Part shown: positions 1-8,073 of the stretch, one piece after another
How positions within the stretch are numbered: position 1 is the first letter of the stretch
Layout of the letters: each line of letters opens with the position of its first letter
Assembly (NCBI GenBank): GCA_022451965.1
Contig: JAKUNJ010000007.1
Location: 84,914 to 127,975, forward strand
Source: Dehalococcoidia bacterium
GTDB lineage: Bacteria > Chloroflexota > Dehalococcoidia > Lucifugimonadales > Lucifugimonadaceae
Direction: 5' to 3'
DNA length: 43,062 nt
Made by a program: the position numbers and the translations under genes
Notes under the pieces: model-generated
The model's input: only the letters and a program-made list of their open reading frames with translations
What the model was told of the DNA's origin: nothing
Database searches by the model: none

Positions 1-453
1 GAAGCATTAGTTGTAACTGGACAAAGAGCAGCTGAAGGTGAAGATGTTTATGTTGTTGGATACGATTATGAGTTCACTTGTGAAACAGCTCCTGATGTTT
101 GTTTAGGTGTTCCTTACTACAATTGGGGTCCAGATTATCTAAACGCTGCAATGAATGCTGCACATGGAGAATTTGAAGCAGAATGGATATGGTCAGGACC
201 AAATTGGGAAGACATGAATGATAAAGACAGCTCAGCAATTGGATGGCAAATGGGTGATGGTTTATCTGATACTGAAGCAGGTGAATTGGGAAGTTTTATG
301 AGTCTATTAGCTTCTGAAGAGCTAAACCTTTTTACTGGACCAATTAATTTTCAAGATGGATCTGTTTATCTAGAAGATGGAGTTGAAGCAACAGATAATG
401 AAATATGGTACACACCTCAGTTATTAGAAGGAATGTTAGGGGATAGCGAATAG
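1..453 (+). CDS. BMP-family ABC transporter substrate-binding protein, C-terminal part
   Basis: The reading frame is open from base 1 to the TAG at 451-453, so only the last 150 residues are in the window and the true start lies upstream. The tail, with an LFTGPINFQDG stretch, then a turn and a final tryptophan-containing segment before LLEGMLG, matches the C-terminus of basic-membrane-protein (PnrA/Med-type) periplasmic lipoproteins, which capture nucleosides for ABC importers. The three downstream genes are exactly the ATPase and two permeases expected for such an importer, which supports the call. Ligand specificity cannot be judged from the C-terminal half alone. An ATG at 151 is internal and not the start. 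Confidence 0.85.
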   Translation, partial: EALVVTGQRAAEGEDVYVVGYDYEFTCETAPDVCLGVPYYNWGPDYLNAAMNAAHGEFEAEWIWSGPNWEDMNDKDSSAIGWQMGDGLSDTEAGELGSFMSLLASEELNLFTGPINFQDGSVYLEDGVEATDNEIWYTPQLLEGMLGDSE

Positions 454-461
454 TAAATTTT

Positions 462-498
462 TTCGGGCTTCTTATAATAAAACATTAAGAAGCCCGAA
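462..498 (+). terminator. Perfect 13-bp hairpin after the binding-protein gene
   Basis: Bases 462-474 (TTCGGGCTTCTTA) pair perfectly with 486-498 (TAAGAAGCCCGAA) around an 11-base loop. The stem starts 8 bases after the stop codon and ends 7 bases before the ATG of the ATPase gene. What follows is TTACTTT rather than a run of T, so it is a poor intrinsic terminator. It occupies the place where a Shine-Dalgarno sequence would lie. A role as partial terminator or 3'-end stabiliser of the binding-protein mRNA is inferred. Confidence 0.75.
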
Positions 499-505
499 TT
501 ACTTT

Positions 506-1942
506 ATGAAAATTGAAATAAATAACATTTCTAAATCCTTTGGTAATGTTGATGCAAATAAAAATATATCTCTCAAATTATCTTCTGGTATACATGCTCT
601 CCTAGGGGAAAATGGTGCTGGAAAATCTACTTTGGTTAAGATTATTTCAGGTCAAATTTTGCCCGATAAAGGTAATATCTTGATCAACGACAAAGAAGTT
701 ATTCTTGGTTCGCCTAGAAGTTCTATAAATGTTGGAATTGGTTTATTAAATCAAGATCCCCTAGATTTTTCTAATCTTTCTATCTTTGAAAGCTTCTTGA
801 TTGGAATTAGCGAAAGTAATCCTTATAGAAAGATTGTTCAAATAAAATCAAAAATTGAAAAATTATTTGATAATTATAATGTCAAAATAAATCTAAATAG
901 AAAGACTAGCTCATTATCTATTGGAGAAAGACAACAAGTTGAACTACTGAGACTTCTATATAATGGGGCAAAGTTAATTATTCTGGACGAACCTACTAGC
1001 GCATTTTCTCTTGAACAAAAAAAAATAATGTTTGATACATTAAGGAAATTATCAAAAGAGGGAATAATAATAATTTTTGTTTCTCACAAATTAGATGAAG
1101 TTTTTGAGATTTGTGATTCAGCTAGTATTCTAAGGTCTGGTAAATTGATAGAAAATATTAAACAGCCATTTGATTCTAAAAAAATCCTGTCGATAATGTT
1201 TGAAAAAAGTGAAATTAATTCTCTTGCAATAAAAGATTTCGATAGAGAAGAAAACTTTATTATAAATTTTTCAAAAAAAGATCTAAATTTAAAATCTGAA
1301 ATCTCCAGTTCACACAAAATAAAACAAGGAAGTATTATTGGCATTGCTGGTCTTCAAGGTTCCTCTAATGATGACTATGTAAAAAATTTTTTTACTGGTG
1401 AATTTTCATCAACAGGAATTGAGTTAGAAAATAATTTAAAGTTGAGTAAAAATGAAATCTACTATATGCCTGCTGATAGGTTAGAAAAAGGGCTATTTAG
1501 TGATATGACTCTAATTGAACACTTCGGATTATCAGAAACTGTAAAAAAAAGAATAATTAATTGGAATTTTGTTAAGGAAAAAGCAACTAATAAAATTCAA
1601 GAGTTTGATATAAGAGCTAATTTAGATAGCCAAATAAATGAATTATCTGGTGGTAATCAGCAAAGAGTAATGCTCTCTCTAATGCCTTCAGAAAAATCCT
1701 TTCTTTTGTTAGAGCAACCAACAAGAGGATTAGACATAAATTCAGCTAATAAGATTTGGGAAATGATATTGGAAAGAAAGGAAAAAGATTACGGAGTATT
1801 TTTTTCCTCTACAGATATTGACGAGATATGGGATTATTCTGACATAATTATATCGGTTTCGGGTGATCAGATAATGAATATTGATACAAAGAATAATTTA
1901 CAAAAAGATAGAATTGCAAAATATATATCAGGAATAATATAA
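506..1942 (+). CDS. BMP-type (nucleoside/sugar) ABC importer, double ATPase subunit
   Basis: This 478-residue protein is a tandem ABC ATPase of the MglA/NupO type. The first domain has Walker A GENGAGKST (34-42), a Q-loop near 83, signature LSIGERQQ (137-144), Walker B LIILDEP (157-163) and H-loop His194. The second domain has a degenerate Walker A (around 280-300), an intact LSGGNQQRV signature (380-388) and EQPTRGLD in place of a canonical Walker B. The Gln is common in the second half of BMP-type ATPases, so only one hydrolytic site is likely. The gene sits between the binding protein and the two permeases. It has no Shine-Dalgarno sequence because the hairpin at 462-498 fills that position. 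It powers uptake at the inner membrane. Confidence 0.92.
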   Translation: MKIEINNISKSFGNVDANKNISLKLSSGIHALLGENGAGKSTLVKIISGQILPDKGNILINDKEVILGSPRSSINVGIGLLNQDPLDFSNLSIFESFLIGISESNPYRKIVQIKSKIEKLFDNYNVKINLNRKTSSLSIGERQQVELLRLLYNGAKLIILDEPTSAFSLEQKKIMFDTLRKLSKEGIIIIFVSHKLDEVFEICDSASILRSGKLIENIKQPFDSKKILSIMFEKSEINSLAIKDFDREENFIINFSKKDLNLKSEISSSHKIKQGSIIGIAGLQGSSNDDYVKNFFTGEFSSTGIELENNLKLSKNEIYYMPADRLEKGLFSDMTLIEHFGLSETVKKRIINWNFVKEKATNKIQEFDIRANLDSQINELSGGNQQRVMLSLMPSEKSFLLLEQPTRGLDINSANKIWEMILERKEKDYGVFFSSTDIDEIWDYSDIIISVSGDQIMNIDTKNNLQKDRIAKYISGII

Positions 1943-1943
1943 G

Positions 1944-2990
1944 ATGTTTGATTTATATAACTTAAGAATAAATTTATTGAGACTTTTTCTTACATTAATT
2001 ATTATTTTTTTTACCCTAATTTTATTTGGAATTTCACCATTTCAAGTATTTGAATCTATTATATATGGATCTCTAGGTAGCTTACCTAAATTAATTAGAA
2101 CACTTATAGTTTGGACTCCAATTTCTTTAGCATCTTTGGCTCTTATTTATACATTTTCTGCTGGTATGTGGAATATTGGAATTGAAGGTCAGATAATTAT
2201 GGGTGCTGTAGGGTCCACGCTGGTAGCAAGATCATTTTTAGGTGATGATTTTATTTCTCCTTATTTACAAATAATCCTAGCAATTATTTTTGGTGGACTT
2301 TGGGGTTTGATTTCTGCAATTTTGAAAGTCAAAGGAAATGTACATGAAATCTTTAGTGGATTAGGATTAGACTTTGTAGCTTCGGGAATAGTAATTTATT
2401 TGATTATTGGACCTTGGAAAAGAGCAGGGATTGCTTCAACTGGAGGAACAGATATTTTTGACAAATCATCTTGGGTTCCTACAATAGGTAGCTCTAACTT
2501 CCCATTATTTTTACTAATAATTATATTATTTCTTTACATATCAAGTGCCCTATTGATCAAGTATAGTTCTATCGGAATAAGACTGAAGGCAACAGGTATT
2601 AATATTTTTGCAACTGAAAGATTTTATTTTACATCAGATAAATATATTATTCTTTCCTACTTATTAGCAGGTGGAATTGCAGGTATAGCTGGATTTTCTC
2701 AATCATCAGCCGCCTATCATAAATTAGTACCATCCATATCAGGAGGATTTGGCTTTTTATCTATTTTGATTGTCTTAATTTGTTCCAGAAATATTTATTT
2801 CTCTTTTATAGTTAGTTTTCTTTTTTCAGCTCTAATTGTTGGAGGTAGTCAATTACAAATAAGGATGGGACTAGACCATAGTATTATAGGAATAATTCAA
2901 GCTACATTCGTTCTTAGCTGGCTTGTTTTGCAAAAACTAGAATTAGAAAAGATTATAACTAAACAAATAACTAAGGTATTTACGAGATGA
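1944..2990 (+). CDS. BMP-type ABC importer permease 1
   Basis: This 348-residue, very hydrophobic protein has about eight to ten membrane segments. The central GMWNIGIEGQIIMGAVGS stretch (about 75-92) is a hallmark of the first permease of nucleoside/BMP ABC importers (NupP/YufP type). The start lies one base after the stop of the ATPase gene and the end overlaps the next permease by four bases (ATGA), so the genes are translationally coupled. It should form the heterodimeric channel with the next gene. Substrate identity is inferred from the BMP context and the neighbouring Hpt gene, and points to nucleosides or purine-like compounds. Confidence 0.9.
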   Translation: MFDLYNLRINLLRLFLTLIIIFFTLILFGISPFQVFESIIYGSLGSLPKLIRTLIVWTPISLASLALIYTFSAGMWNIGIEGQIIMGAVGSTLVARSFLGDDFISPYLQIILAIIFGGLWGLISAILKVKGNVHEIFSGLGLDFVASGIVIYLIIGPWKRAGIASTGGTDIFDKSSWVPTIGSSNFPLFLLIIILFLYISSALLIKYSSIGIRLKATGINIFATERFYFTSDKYIILSYLLAGGIAGIAGFSQSSAAYHKLVPSISGGFGFLSILIVLICSRNIYFSFIVSFLFSALIVGGSQLQIRMGLDHSIIGIIQATFVLSWLVLQKLELEKIITKQITKVFTR

Positions 2991-3943
2991 TTTTTTTTGA
3001 AAATACTTTAGTAACTGTAATATCACTGAGTACCCCGCTTATTATTGCAGTAATCGGAGAGACTATTTCAGAGAAAGGAGGAGTAATTAATTTATCTGCT
3101 GAGGGTACTATAATGATCTGTGCTTTATTTGGATTTATGATGGGGTTTATTACTAATATTGCAATAATAGGATTTATATTTGCTATATTTTTGGGTGCAT
3201 TTATTTCATTTTTCATTTCATACTGCGACATCAGACTTAGAATGGATCAAATAGCTGTTGGATTTGTTCTCACCATACTATTAGCACGTTTGAGTAGTTA
3301 TTTAGGCCAAGACTATGTCAGAATAAATGGTCCTATGATTACTAAAATTGAAGTACCCCTGTTATCAAAAATTCCTTTTTTGGGAGAAGTTTTATTTAAT
3401 CATTCCATAATTACGTACTTTTCAATTATTTTAATTCCGCTTTCTTGGTTTTTCTTAAATAAAACAACTTTTGGTTTATCTATAAGAGCATCAGGGGAAA
3501 ATCCTACAGCAGCTAGTTCAAGAGGTATAAATGTAAAAAGAATGAGATTATATGGAACTCTAATAGGCGGAGCTTTATTAGGTTTAGCTGGTGCATCTTT
3601 TTCTTTATACACTAAATATGGGTGGTCAGAAGGACATACTACTAACTATGGTTGGATCGTATTAGCAATAGTTATATTTGGTGGATGGAATCCTTATAGG
3701 GCAGCTGTAGGCGCATATTCATTTGGGCTTTTACAAGTACTTGCTATCAAGGCCCAATCTGTAACTTTAGCTTTATCTCAAATTCTCCCATTATTACCAT
3801 TTCCATTAATGATTTTTATTTTAATTTTCATACAATATATTAACAGAAAAGAAAGAAGCTCAATACCTAAATTTTTAGTTTCTTTAATAGGTGGTAATCA
3901 ACCAGAAGCATTAGGTAAGAAATTGCCTGAGGATATAAATTAA
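2987..3943 (+). CDS. BMP-type ABC importer permease 2
   Basis: This 318-residue hydrophobic protein is the second permease (NupQ/YufQ type). The ISEKGGVINLSAEGTIM stretch near the N-terminus (about 25-43) and the ENPTAASSRGINV stretch near 180 are typical of this subunit. It starts inside the stop codon of permease 1 (ATGA at 2987-2990) and is followed directly by the phosphoribosyltransferase ATG at 3944. It would pair with permease 1 in the membrane, with the double ATPase on the inside. No truncation is seen. Confidence 0.9.
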   Translation: MIFFENTLVTVISLSTPLIIAVIGETISEKGGVINLSAEGTIMICALFGFMMGFITNIAIIGFIFAIFLGAFISFFISYCDIRLRMDQIAVGFVLTILLARLSSYLGQDYVRINGPMITKIEVPLLSKIPFLGEVLFNHSIITYFSIILIPLSWFFLNKTTFGLSIRASGENPTAASSRGINVKRMRLYGTLIGGALLGLAGASFSLYTKYGWSEGHTTNYGWIVLAIVIFGGWNPYRAAVGAYSFGLLQVLAIKAQSVTLALSQILPLLPFPLMIFILIFIQYINRKERSSIPKFLVSLIGGNQPEALGKKLPEDIN

Positions 3944-4504
3944 ATGAGAGATATCACAACAAAAGATATAGAAGTTTTATGGGATAAAAATTCTATAGAT
4001 AGAGAAGTCAAAAGAATTGCGAAAGATATAAATTCGAAATTTAAGTCCGATAAAGCAGTTAATCTTATCCCAATTATGACAGGTGGTCTTATGTTCGTTT
4101 CTAATCTAATAGCAGAATTAGAGATACTCAGATCGGGTTGTTATCATATGTTCCCACTGATAGCTAAAACTTATGGTAATTCTACTGAATCTCAAGGTAC
4201 AACAATTTATGGATATGACTTTCTTGCTGAAAATATTGATATAGATTCTCCAAGCGTTATTGTTGATGATTTAATGGATTCTGGTGAGACTTTATATAAT
4301 CTTTCAGAAAAATTAGAAAAAACCTCAAATAAAAAAGTATATTCTGCTGTTCTATTGGATAAATTGGGTAAAAGGCATATGGAAATTGAACCTGATTTTA
4401 ATTGTTTTATACTTGATGATAAAAGATGGGTAGTTGGGTATGGAATGGATTATAAAGGGTTATTCAGAGGTCTAGATTATGTAGGAACTATAAATATAGA
4501 TTGA
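3944..4504 (+). CDS. hpt: Hypoxanthine-guanine phosphoribosyltransferase-like protein
   Basis: At 186 residues it has the usual length of bacterial Hpt, which joins hypoxanthine or guanine to PRPP. Visible motifs are the MTGGLMFVSNL loop (about 47-57, the pyrophosphate-binding loop), the PRPP-binding strand and loop IVDDLMDSGETL (about 105-116), and a C-terminal VVGYGMDYKGLFRGLDYVG stretch, where Hpt proteins have VGYGLDYN...RNLPYIG. The second motif carries Asp-Asp. The ATG follows the permease stop with no gap, so it belongs to the importer operon. The arrangement suggests that a purine brought in by the transporter is trapped as a nucleotide. Exact base preference is not decided by the sequence. 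Confidence 0.85.
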   Translation: MRDITTKDIEVLWDKNSIDREVKRIAKDINSKFKSDKAVNLIPIMTGGLMFVSNLIAELEILRSGCYHMFPLIAKTYGNSTESQGTTIYGYDFLAENIDIDSPSVIVDDLMDSGETLYNLSEKLEKTSNKKVYSAVLLDKLGKRHMEIEPDFNCFILDDKRWVVGYGMDYKGLFRGLDYVGTINID

Positions 4505-4510
4505 TTTTAG

Positions 4511-5629
4511 ATGAAAATTTCCAAAGTTATAATAGACATTATTGAAAGAGATACTGGACCACTAAAGGTAATAGATGAAAGATCTGATATTGGAGGTAAG
4601 ACTACTCAAGGAATCCTAAGAATAATTACAGACGAAGGATTTGAAGGTAATTCTTTAATTGGAGATCAGGCATCAGATTCTACAGATAGAATCAAGATTA
4701 TCAAGGATAAAATTGCTCCTCAAATAATAGGAATGCCATTTGAAAATAGAGAGTGGTTATGGTCGAAAGTTGATGATACAAGTGGACATGGACTTCCAAT
4801 ATTTTCCTCTTGGGCACCAGTAGATGTTGCATTATGGGATCTGGCTGGCAAATTTTTTAATAAACCAATATATAAACTCTTGGGTGGTCAAGATAAAGAA
4901 ATACCTTTATATGCAACTTTCCCACCTAGACACATATCTCCAGATGGATTTATCAATGAAGCAGCACAACTCCTGAGTGAAGGATACTTAGCCTATAAAA
5001 TTCATCCTGGAGAATTAAGTGTTAATGAAACAATAATTTCAATAGAAAAAATAAGAGAATTAGTTGATGATAAGATGACTTTAATGCTTGATAGAAATCA
5101 TGGATATTCACTTCAAGAAGCTATTTTAGTTGGGCAAGCATTAGATGCAAATAATTTTTATTGGTATGAAGATCCAATCGAAACCTCAAATATTAGAGCT
5201 ATAAAAAAATTGAAAGAAACTCTTATAACTCCCATAAATATGAGTGACTCAGCAGAATTTCTAATAAAACAAGCAGCTAATTATATGAGTCAGGACTTAA
5301 TTGGTATGGTAAGAGGAACCACAAGAAAACTTGGAATAACTGGACTCATTAAGCAATCCGCTATGGCAGATGCTTTTGGGATAAATTGTGAAATTGGTTT
5401 AGCAGGTAATTCTATGATGAATGCAGCTAACTTGCACGTAATTGCTTCAGTTAATAATAATTCTTATTATGAATACTGGAGACCAGAGCATATACACCAA
5501 TGGGGTGTTACGAACGAAATTTCTATAAACAAAAATGGAAAACTAGACATACCAAATCAGTCTGGACTAGGTATGCAATTAGATGAAAATTGGATTGATT
5601 TTCACAAAGTAGAATCTGTGGAAATATAA
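4511..5629 (+). CDS. Enolase-superfamily (mandelate racemase-type) enzyme, function unknown
   Basis: This 372-residue protein has an N-terminal capping domain with a DVALWDLAGK stretch (105-114), then a (beta/alpha)7 barrel. On the barrel, Lys163-Ile-His165 lies where MR-type enzymes have K-x-K or K-x-H. Probable metal ligands are Asp194 and Glu220, with Asp246 in the third-ligand region. After the seventh strand the sequence reads CEIGLAGNSMMNAANLH. I do not see the catalytic His commonly found just after CEI in related proteins; a Gly (296) is there. Such enzymes abstract a proton next to a carboxylate, often as sugar-acid dehydratases. It lies 6 bases after hpt and 2 bases before the oxidase, so it is in the same operon. 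The substrate cannot be named. Confidence 0.8.
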   Translation: MKISKVIIDIIERDTGPLKVIDERSDIGGKTTQGILRIITDEGFEGNSLIGDQASDSTDRIKIIKDKIAPQIIGMPFENREWLWSKVDDTSGHGLPIFSSWAPVDVALWDLAGKFFNKPIYKLLGGQDKEIPLYATFPPRHISPDGFINEAAQLLSEGYLAYKIHPGELSVNETIISIEKIRELVDDKMTLMLDRNHGYSLQEAILVGQALDANNFYWYEDPIETSNIRAIKKLKETLITPINMSDSAEFLIKQAANYMSQDLIGMVRGTTRKLGITGLIKQSAMADAFGINCEIGLAGNSMMNAANLHVIASVNNNSYYEYWRPEHIHQWGVTNEISINKNGKLDIPNQSGLGMQLDENWIDFHKVESVEI

Positions 5630-5631
5630 CT

Positions 5632-6765
5632 TTGAAAAAGAATATATATGATGTTATTATAATCGGACTTGGTGCTATGGGAAGTTCTTCCTCATATTAT
5701 CTGTCTAAAAAAGGTGCAAAAGTATTAGGTTTAGATATATATAGACCACCTCATGAATTGGGATCATCTCATGGTCATACAAGAGTAATTAGAGAAGCAT
5801 ATCATGAAGGAACTTCATATGTACCAATAGTGCAAAGAGCTTATGAACTTTGGAATGAACTAGATAATGAATCTGATGAAAAATTAATATTAGAATATGG
5901 TGGATTATATTTTGGAAATAATACAAATTATATTAATAATGCAAAAAAATCAGCAAAAAAATATAATATACCCCTGATAGAATATTCTCCTACCGCAATA
6001 AAAGAAAAATTTAAGGTATTTAATCCATCTGAAAAATTTAATATATTATTTGAAAAAAGAAGTGGAGCAGTTTTCCCTGAGAAAGCTATATCAACTTTTT
6101 TATCTAAAGCCCAATTATTAGGTTCTACACATAATTATAATGAAAAAGTAATTGCTTGGGAGAAAGTGTCTGACTTATATAAAATTTCAACTGATAAAGA
6201 AATTTATTACTCAAAAAAATTGATTTTTTCTTCTGGAGCATGGTTAAAAAATTTAGTACCTAAACTAAATCTTCCACTGAAAATAGAAAGACAAGTTCTT
6301 TTTTGGTTTTCTCCTAAAAACTCTCAAGATCTATTTAATTATTCTACTCTTCCCAATACAGGGTGGGATTTAGATGACGGTATAGAGTTTTATACTCAAC
6401 CAAACATTGAGGATAAGGGATTTAAGGTTGCAAAGCATCATGATGGTGAATTTATTGAAGAAAATGATTTGAAAAGGGGGTCAAATGAAAAAGATTTATT
6501 GGAAGTAAGGGAATTTCTGGAAGAATATATTCCTTCTGCAAATGGTAAACTTCTAGATTCAAGAGTATGTGTTTATACAGATACACCTGATTTTGATTTT
6601 TTAATTGACTTTTACAATGATGATGAAAATATAATTATATGCTCACCTTGTTCTGGACATGGATTTAAGTTTGCTCCTGCAATAGGAGAAATTTGTTCTG
6701 AATTAATTACAAAAAAACGATCAAACTATGACATCAGTATTTTTTCAACTAAAAGATTTATGTAA
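5632..6765 (+). CDS. Sarcosine-oxidase-like FAD-dependent amine oxidase
   Basis: This 377-residue protein has the length and architecture of monomeric sarcosine oxidase / N-methyltryptophan oxidase. It shows a dinucleotide-binding GLGAMGSSS stretch (12-20), the GSSHGHTR motif (44-51) typical of the family, and SGHGFKFAPAIGE near the C-terminus. Cys313 in RVCVYTDTPD lines up with the Cys that carries covalent FAD in this family. The enzyme oxidises secondary amines to an imine with release of H2O2. The start is a TTG two bases after the enolase stop, and no better start is in frame nearby. Last gene of the importer operon; the substrate may be an N-methylated or cyclic amino compound, which is inference. 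Confidence 0.85.
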   Translation: MKKNIYDVIIIGLGAMGSSSSYYLSKKGAKVLGLDIYRPPHELGSSHGHTRVIREAYHEGTSYVPIVQRAYELWNELDNESDEKLILEYGGLYFGNNTNYINNAKKSAKKYNIPLIEYSPTAIKEKFKVFNPSEKFNILFEKRSGAVFPEKAISTFLSKAQLLGSTHNYNEKVIAWEKVSDLYKISTDKEIYYSKKLIFSSGAWLKNLVPKLNLPLKIERQVLFWFSPKNSQDLFNYSTLPNTGWDLDDGIEFYTQPNIEDKGFKVAKHHDGEFIEENDLKRGSNEKDLLEVREFLEEYIPSANGKLLDSRVCVYTDTPDFDFLIDFYNDDENIIICSPCSGHGFKFAPAIGEICSELITKKRSNYDISIFSTKRFM

Positions 6766-6923
6766 TACATAATAAACTTTTCGATACATTGAATAAAATT
6801 TACATTTCTGTAATAAAAAAGGTGTATATTATCTCTTAGAAACATAGTGTTTAATTCAGTGAATCCCGGACATGTGTCGCTGGTGTCAATCTCTGAAAAT
6901 TTAAAAAATTGAAAGGAGATATT
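6766..6923 (+). promoter_or_regulatory. Upstream region of the amino-acid importer with a GC-richer island
   Basis: This 158-base gap separates two plus-strand operons. It has a -10-like TATATT/TATTAT stretch at 6825-6832 without a convincing -35. A clearly GC-richer patch at 6865-6887 holds two copies of GTGTC. A strong Shine-Dalgarno (GAAAGGAGA, 6911-6919) follows, 4 bases before the ATG at 6924. The patch would lie in the 5' leader if the -10 is real. No known riboswitch was recognised. Confidence 0.4.
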
Positions 6924-8006
6924 ATGTTTTATTTGCGGAATAAATTAGTAGTCATAAGTATGCTACTAATGTCAGTCTTAATCTTTGCTGCTTGTAGTGA
7001 AGAGACTGTTGTAGAAACTGTAGTTGAAGTACCAGTTGAAAAAGAAAGTACTTTGACAACAATTCTTGATAGAGGTGAATTAGTTTGTGGTGTTAACGAT
7101 AACCTGACAGGTTTTGGAGTAGTTAATTCTGCAGGAGAATTTGAAGGCTTTGATATAGACTTCTGTAAAGCTGTAGCTGCAGCAATTCTAGGAGATTCTA
7201 GTAAAGTTGAATATGTTCCTTTGACTGCATCAGCTCGATTCGAAGCTTTAGCAGCAGAAGAAATTGATTTGCTAATTCGAAATACAACATGGACTGCAAG
7301 TAGAGATAGAGATTTGGGTAATGACTTCACTGCTGCAACTTTTTATGACGGACAAGGAATGATGGTTAAAGCAAGTAGCGGTTATGACTCTATAGAATCT
7401 ATGACTGGTTCAACTGTTTGTGTGTTACAAGGTACTACCACAGAGCTAAATCTAGATGATAGATTTACATCTGCAGGAATTCCTTATACTCCACTAACTT
7501 TTGAAACTAATGATCCCTTACAAGCTGCCTATGAAGAAGGTAGATGTGATGGGTGGACTACTGATAAATCTGGTTTAGCATCCAAGCGTGCTGGATTTGA
7601 TAATCCTGATGATCATGTTGTTTTGGCTGAAACTTTATCTAAAGAACCACTAGGTCCTCTTACAAGAGATAATGATAGTGAATTTTATGATGTAGTACAG
7701 TGGGTGGTCTTCGGAATGATGCAAGCAGAGGAAAGTGGCATAACTAGTGCAAATGTTGCAGCTATGGCAGCAGATCCAGCAGATCCTGGTATGGCAAGAT
7801 TACTAGGTGTTGGTTTTGATGGTGGTGAAGCTACGGACTTCTCATTTGGTATTCCATTAGACTTCATGCAAAAAGTAATTTCTCAAGTTGGAAATTACGG
7901 AGAAGTTTATGATGAACATTTAGTACCTCTAGGTTTGACAAGAGAAGGTAGCTTAAATGCTCAATGGACAGAGGGTGGATTAATTTACGCTCCTCCATTT
8001 AGATAG
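6924..8006 (+). CDS. aapJ: General amino-acid ABC transporter substrate-binding lipoprotein
   Basis: The ATG at 6924 is chosen because GAAAGGAGA lies just upstream and the product then begins with a proper lipoprotein signal peptide: hydrophobic residues 8-22 and lipobox FAAC with lipid Cys24. An upstream in-frame TTG at 6909 would include the Shine-Dalgarno. A short Val/Glu-rich tether follows the Cys, a style common in Chloroflexota. The mature 336 residues show GFDIDFCKAVAAAILGD, RFEALAAEEIDLLIRNTTW and FYDGQGMMV, matching AapJ/BztA family receptors for L-amino acids. It works outside the membrane with the two permeases and ATPase that follow. Confidence 0.88.
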   Translation: MFYLRNKLVVISMLLMSVLIFAACSEETVVETVVEVPVEKESTLTTILDRGELVCGVNDNLTGFGVVNSAGEFEGFDIDFCKAVAAAILGDSSKVEYVPLTASARFEALAAEEIDLLIRNTTWTASRDRDLGNDFTAATFYDGQGMMVKASSGYDSIESMTGSTVCVLQGTTTELNLDDRFTSAGIPYTPLTFETNDPLQAAYEEGRCDGWTTDKSGLASKRAGFDNPDDHVVLAETLSKEPLGPLTRDNDSEFYDVVQWVVFGMMQAEESGITSANVAAMAADPADPGMARLLGVGFDGGEATDFSFGIPLDFMQKVISQVGNYGEVYDEHLVPLGLTREGSLNAQWTEGGLIYAPPFR

Positions 8007-8029
8007 AAAAATCTAAATACACAATAGTT

Positions 8030-8064
8030 TATAATCTACAGGGTATTTCACCCTGTAGATTATA
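8030..8064 (+). terminator. 15-bp perfect hairpin between aapJ and the first permease
   Basis: Bases 8030-8044 pair perfectly with 8050-8064 around a 5-base loop. The outer part is ATAATCTACAGGG against CCCTGTAGATTAT. No T-run follows. The stem ends 9 bases before the ATG at 8074, where no Shine-Dalgarno is present. This is the same arrangement as at 462-498, after a binding-protein gene and before the membrane subunits. A role in differential expression by partial termination or mRNA 3'-end protection is inferred. Confidence 0.78.
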
Positions 8065-8073
8065 CTAATATTA

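Noticed and set aside
1323-1420. Degenerate second Walker A of the importer ATPase as a sign of decay
   Set aside because: Degenerate second nucleotide sites with a QPTRGLD Walker B region are normal in BMP-type double ATPases.
6909-6923. In-frame TTG upstream of the aapJ ATG as start
   Set aside because: It would translate through the strong Shine-Dalgarno at 6911-6919, and the ATG at 6924 gives a proper lipoprotein signal peptide.
6929-7330. 133-codon open frame on the minus strand opposite aapJ
   Set aside because: The plus strand encodes an unmistakable binding protein here; the antisense frame gives a Ser/Ala-rich sequence with no domain and no start signals.
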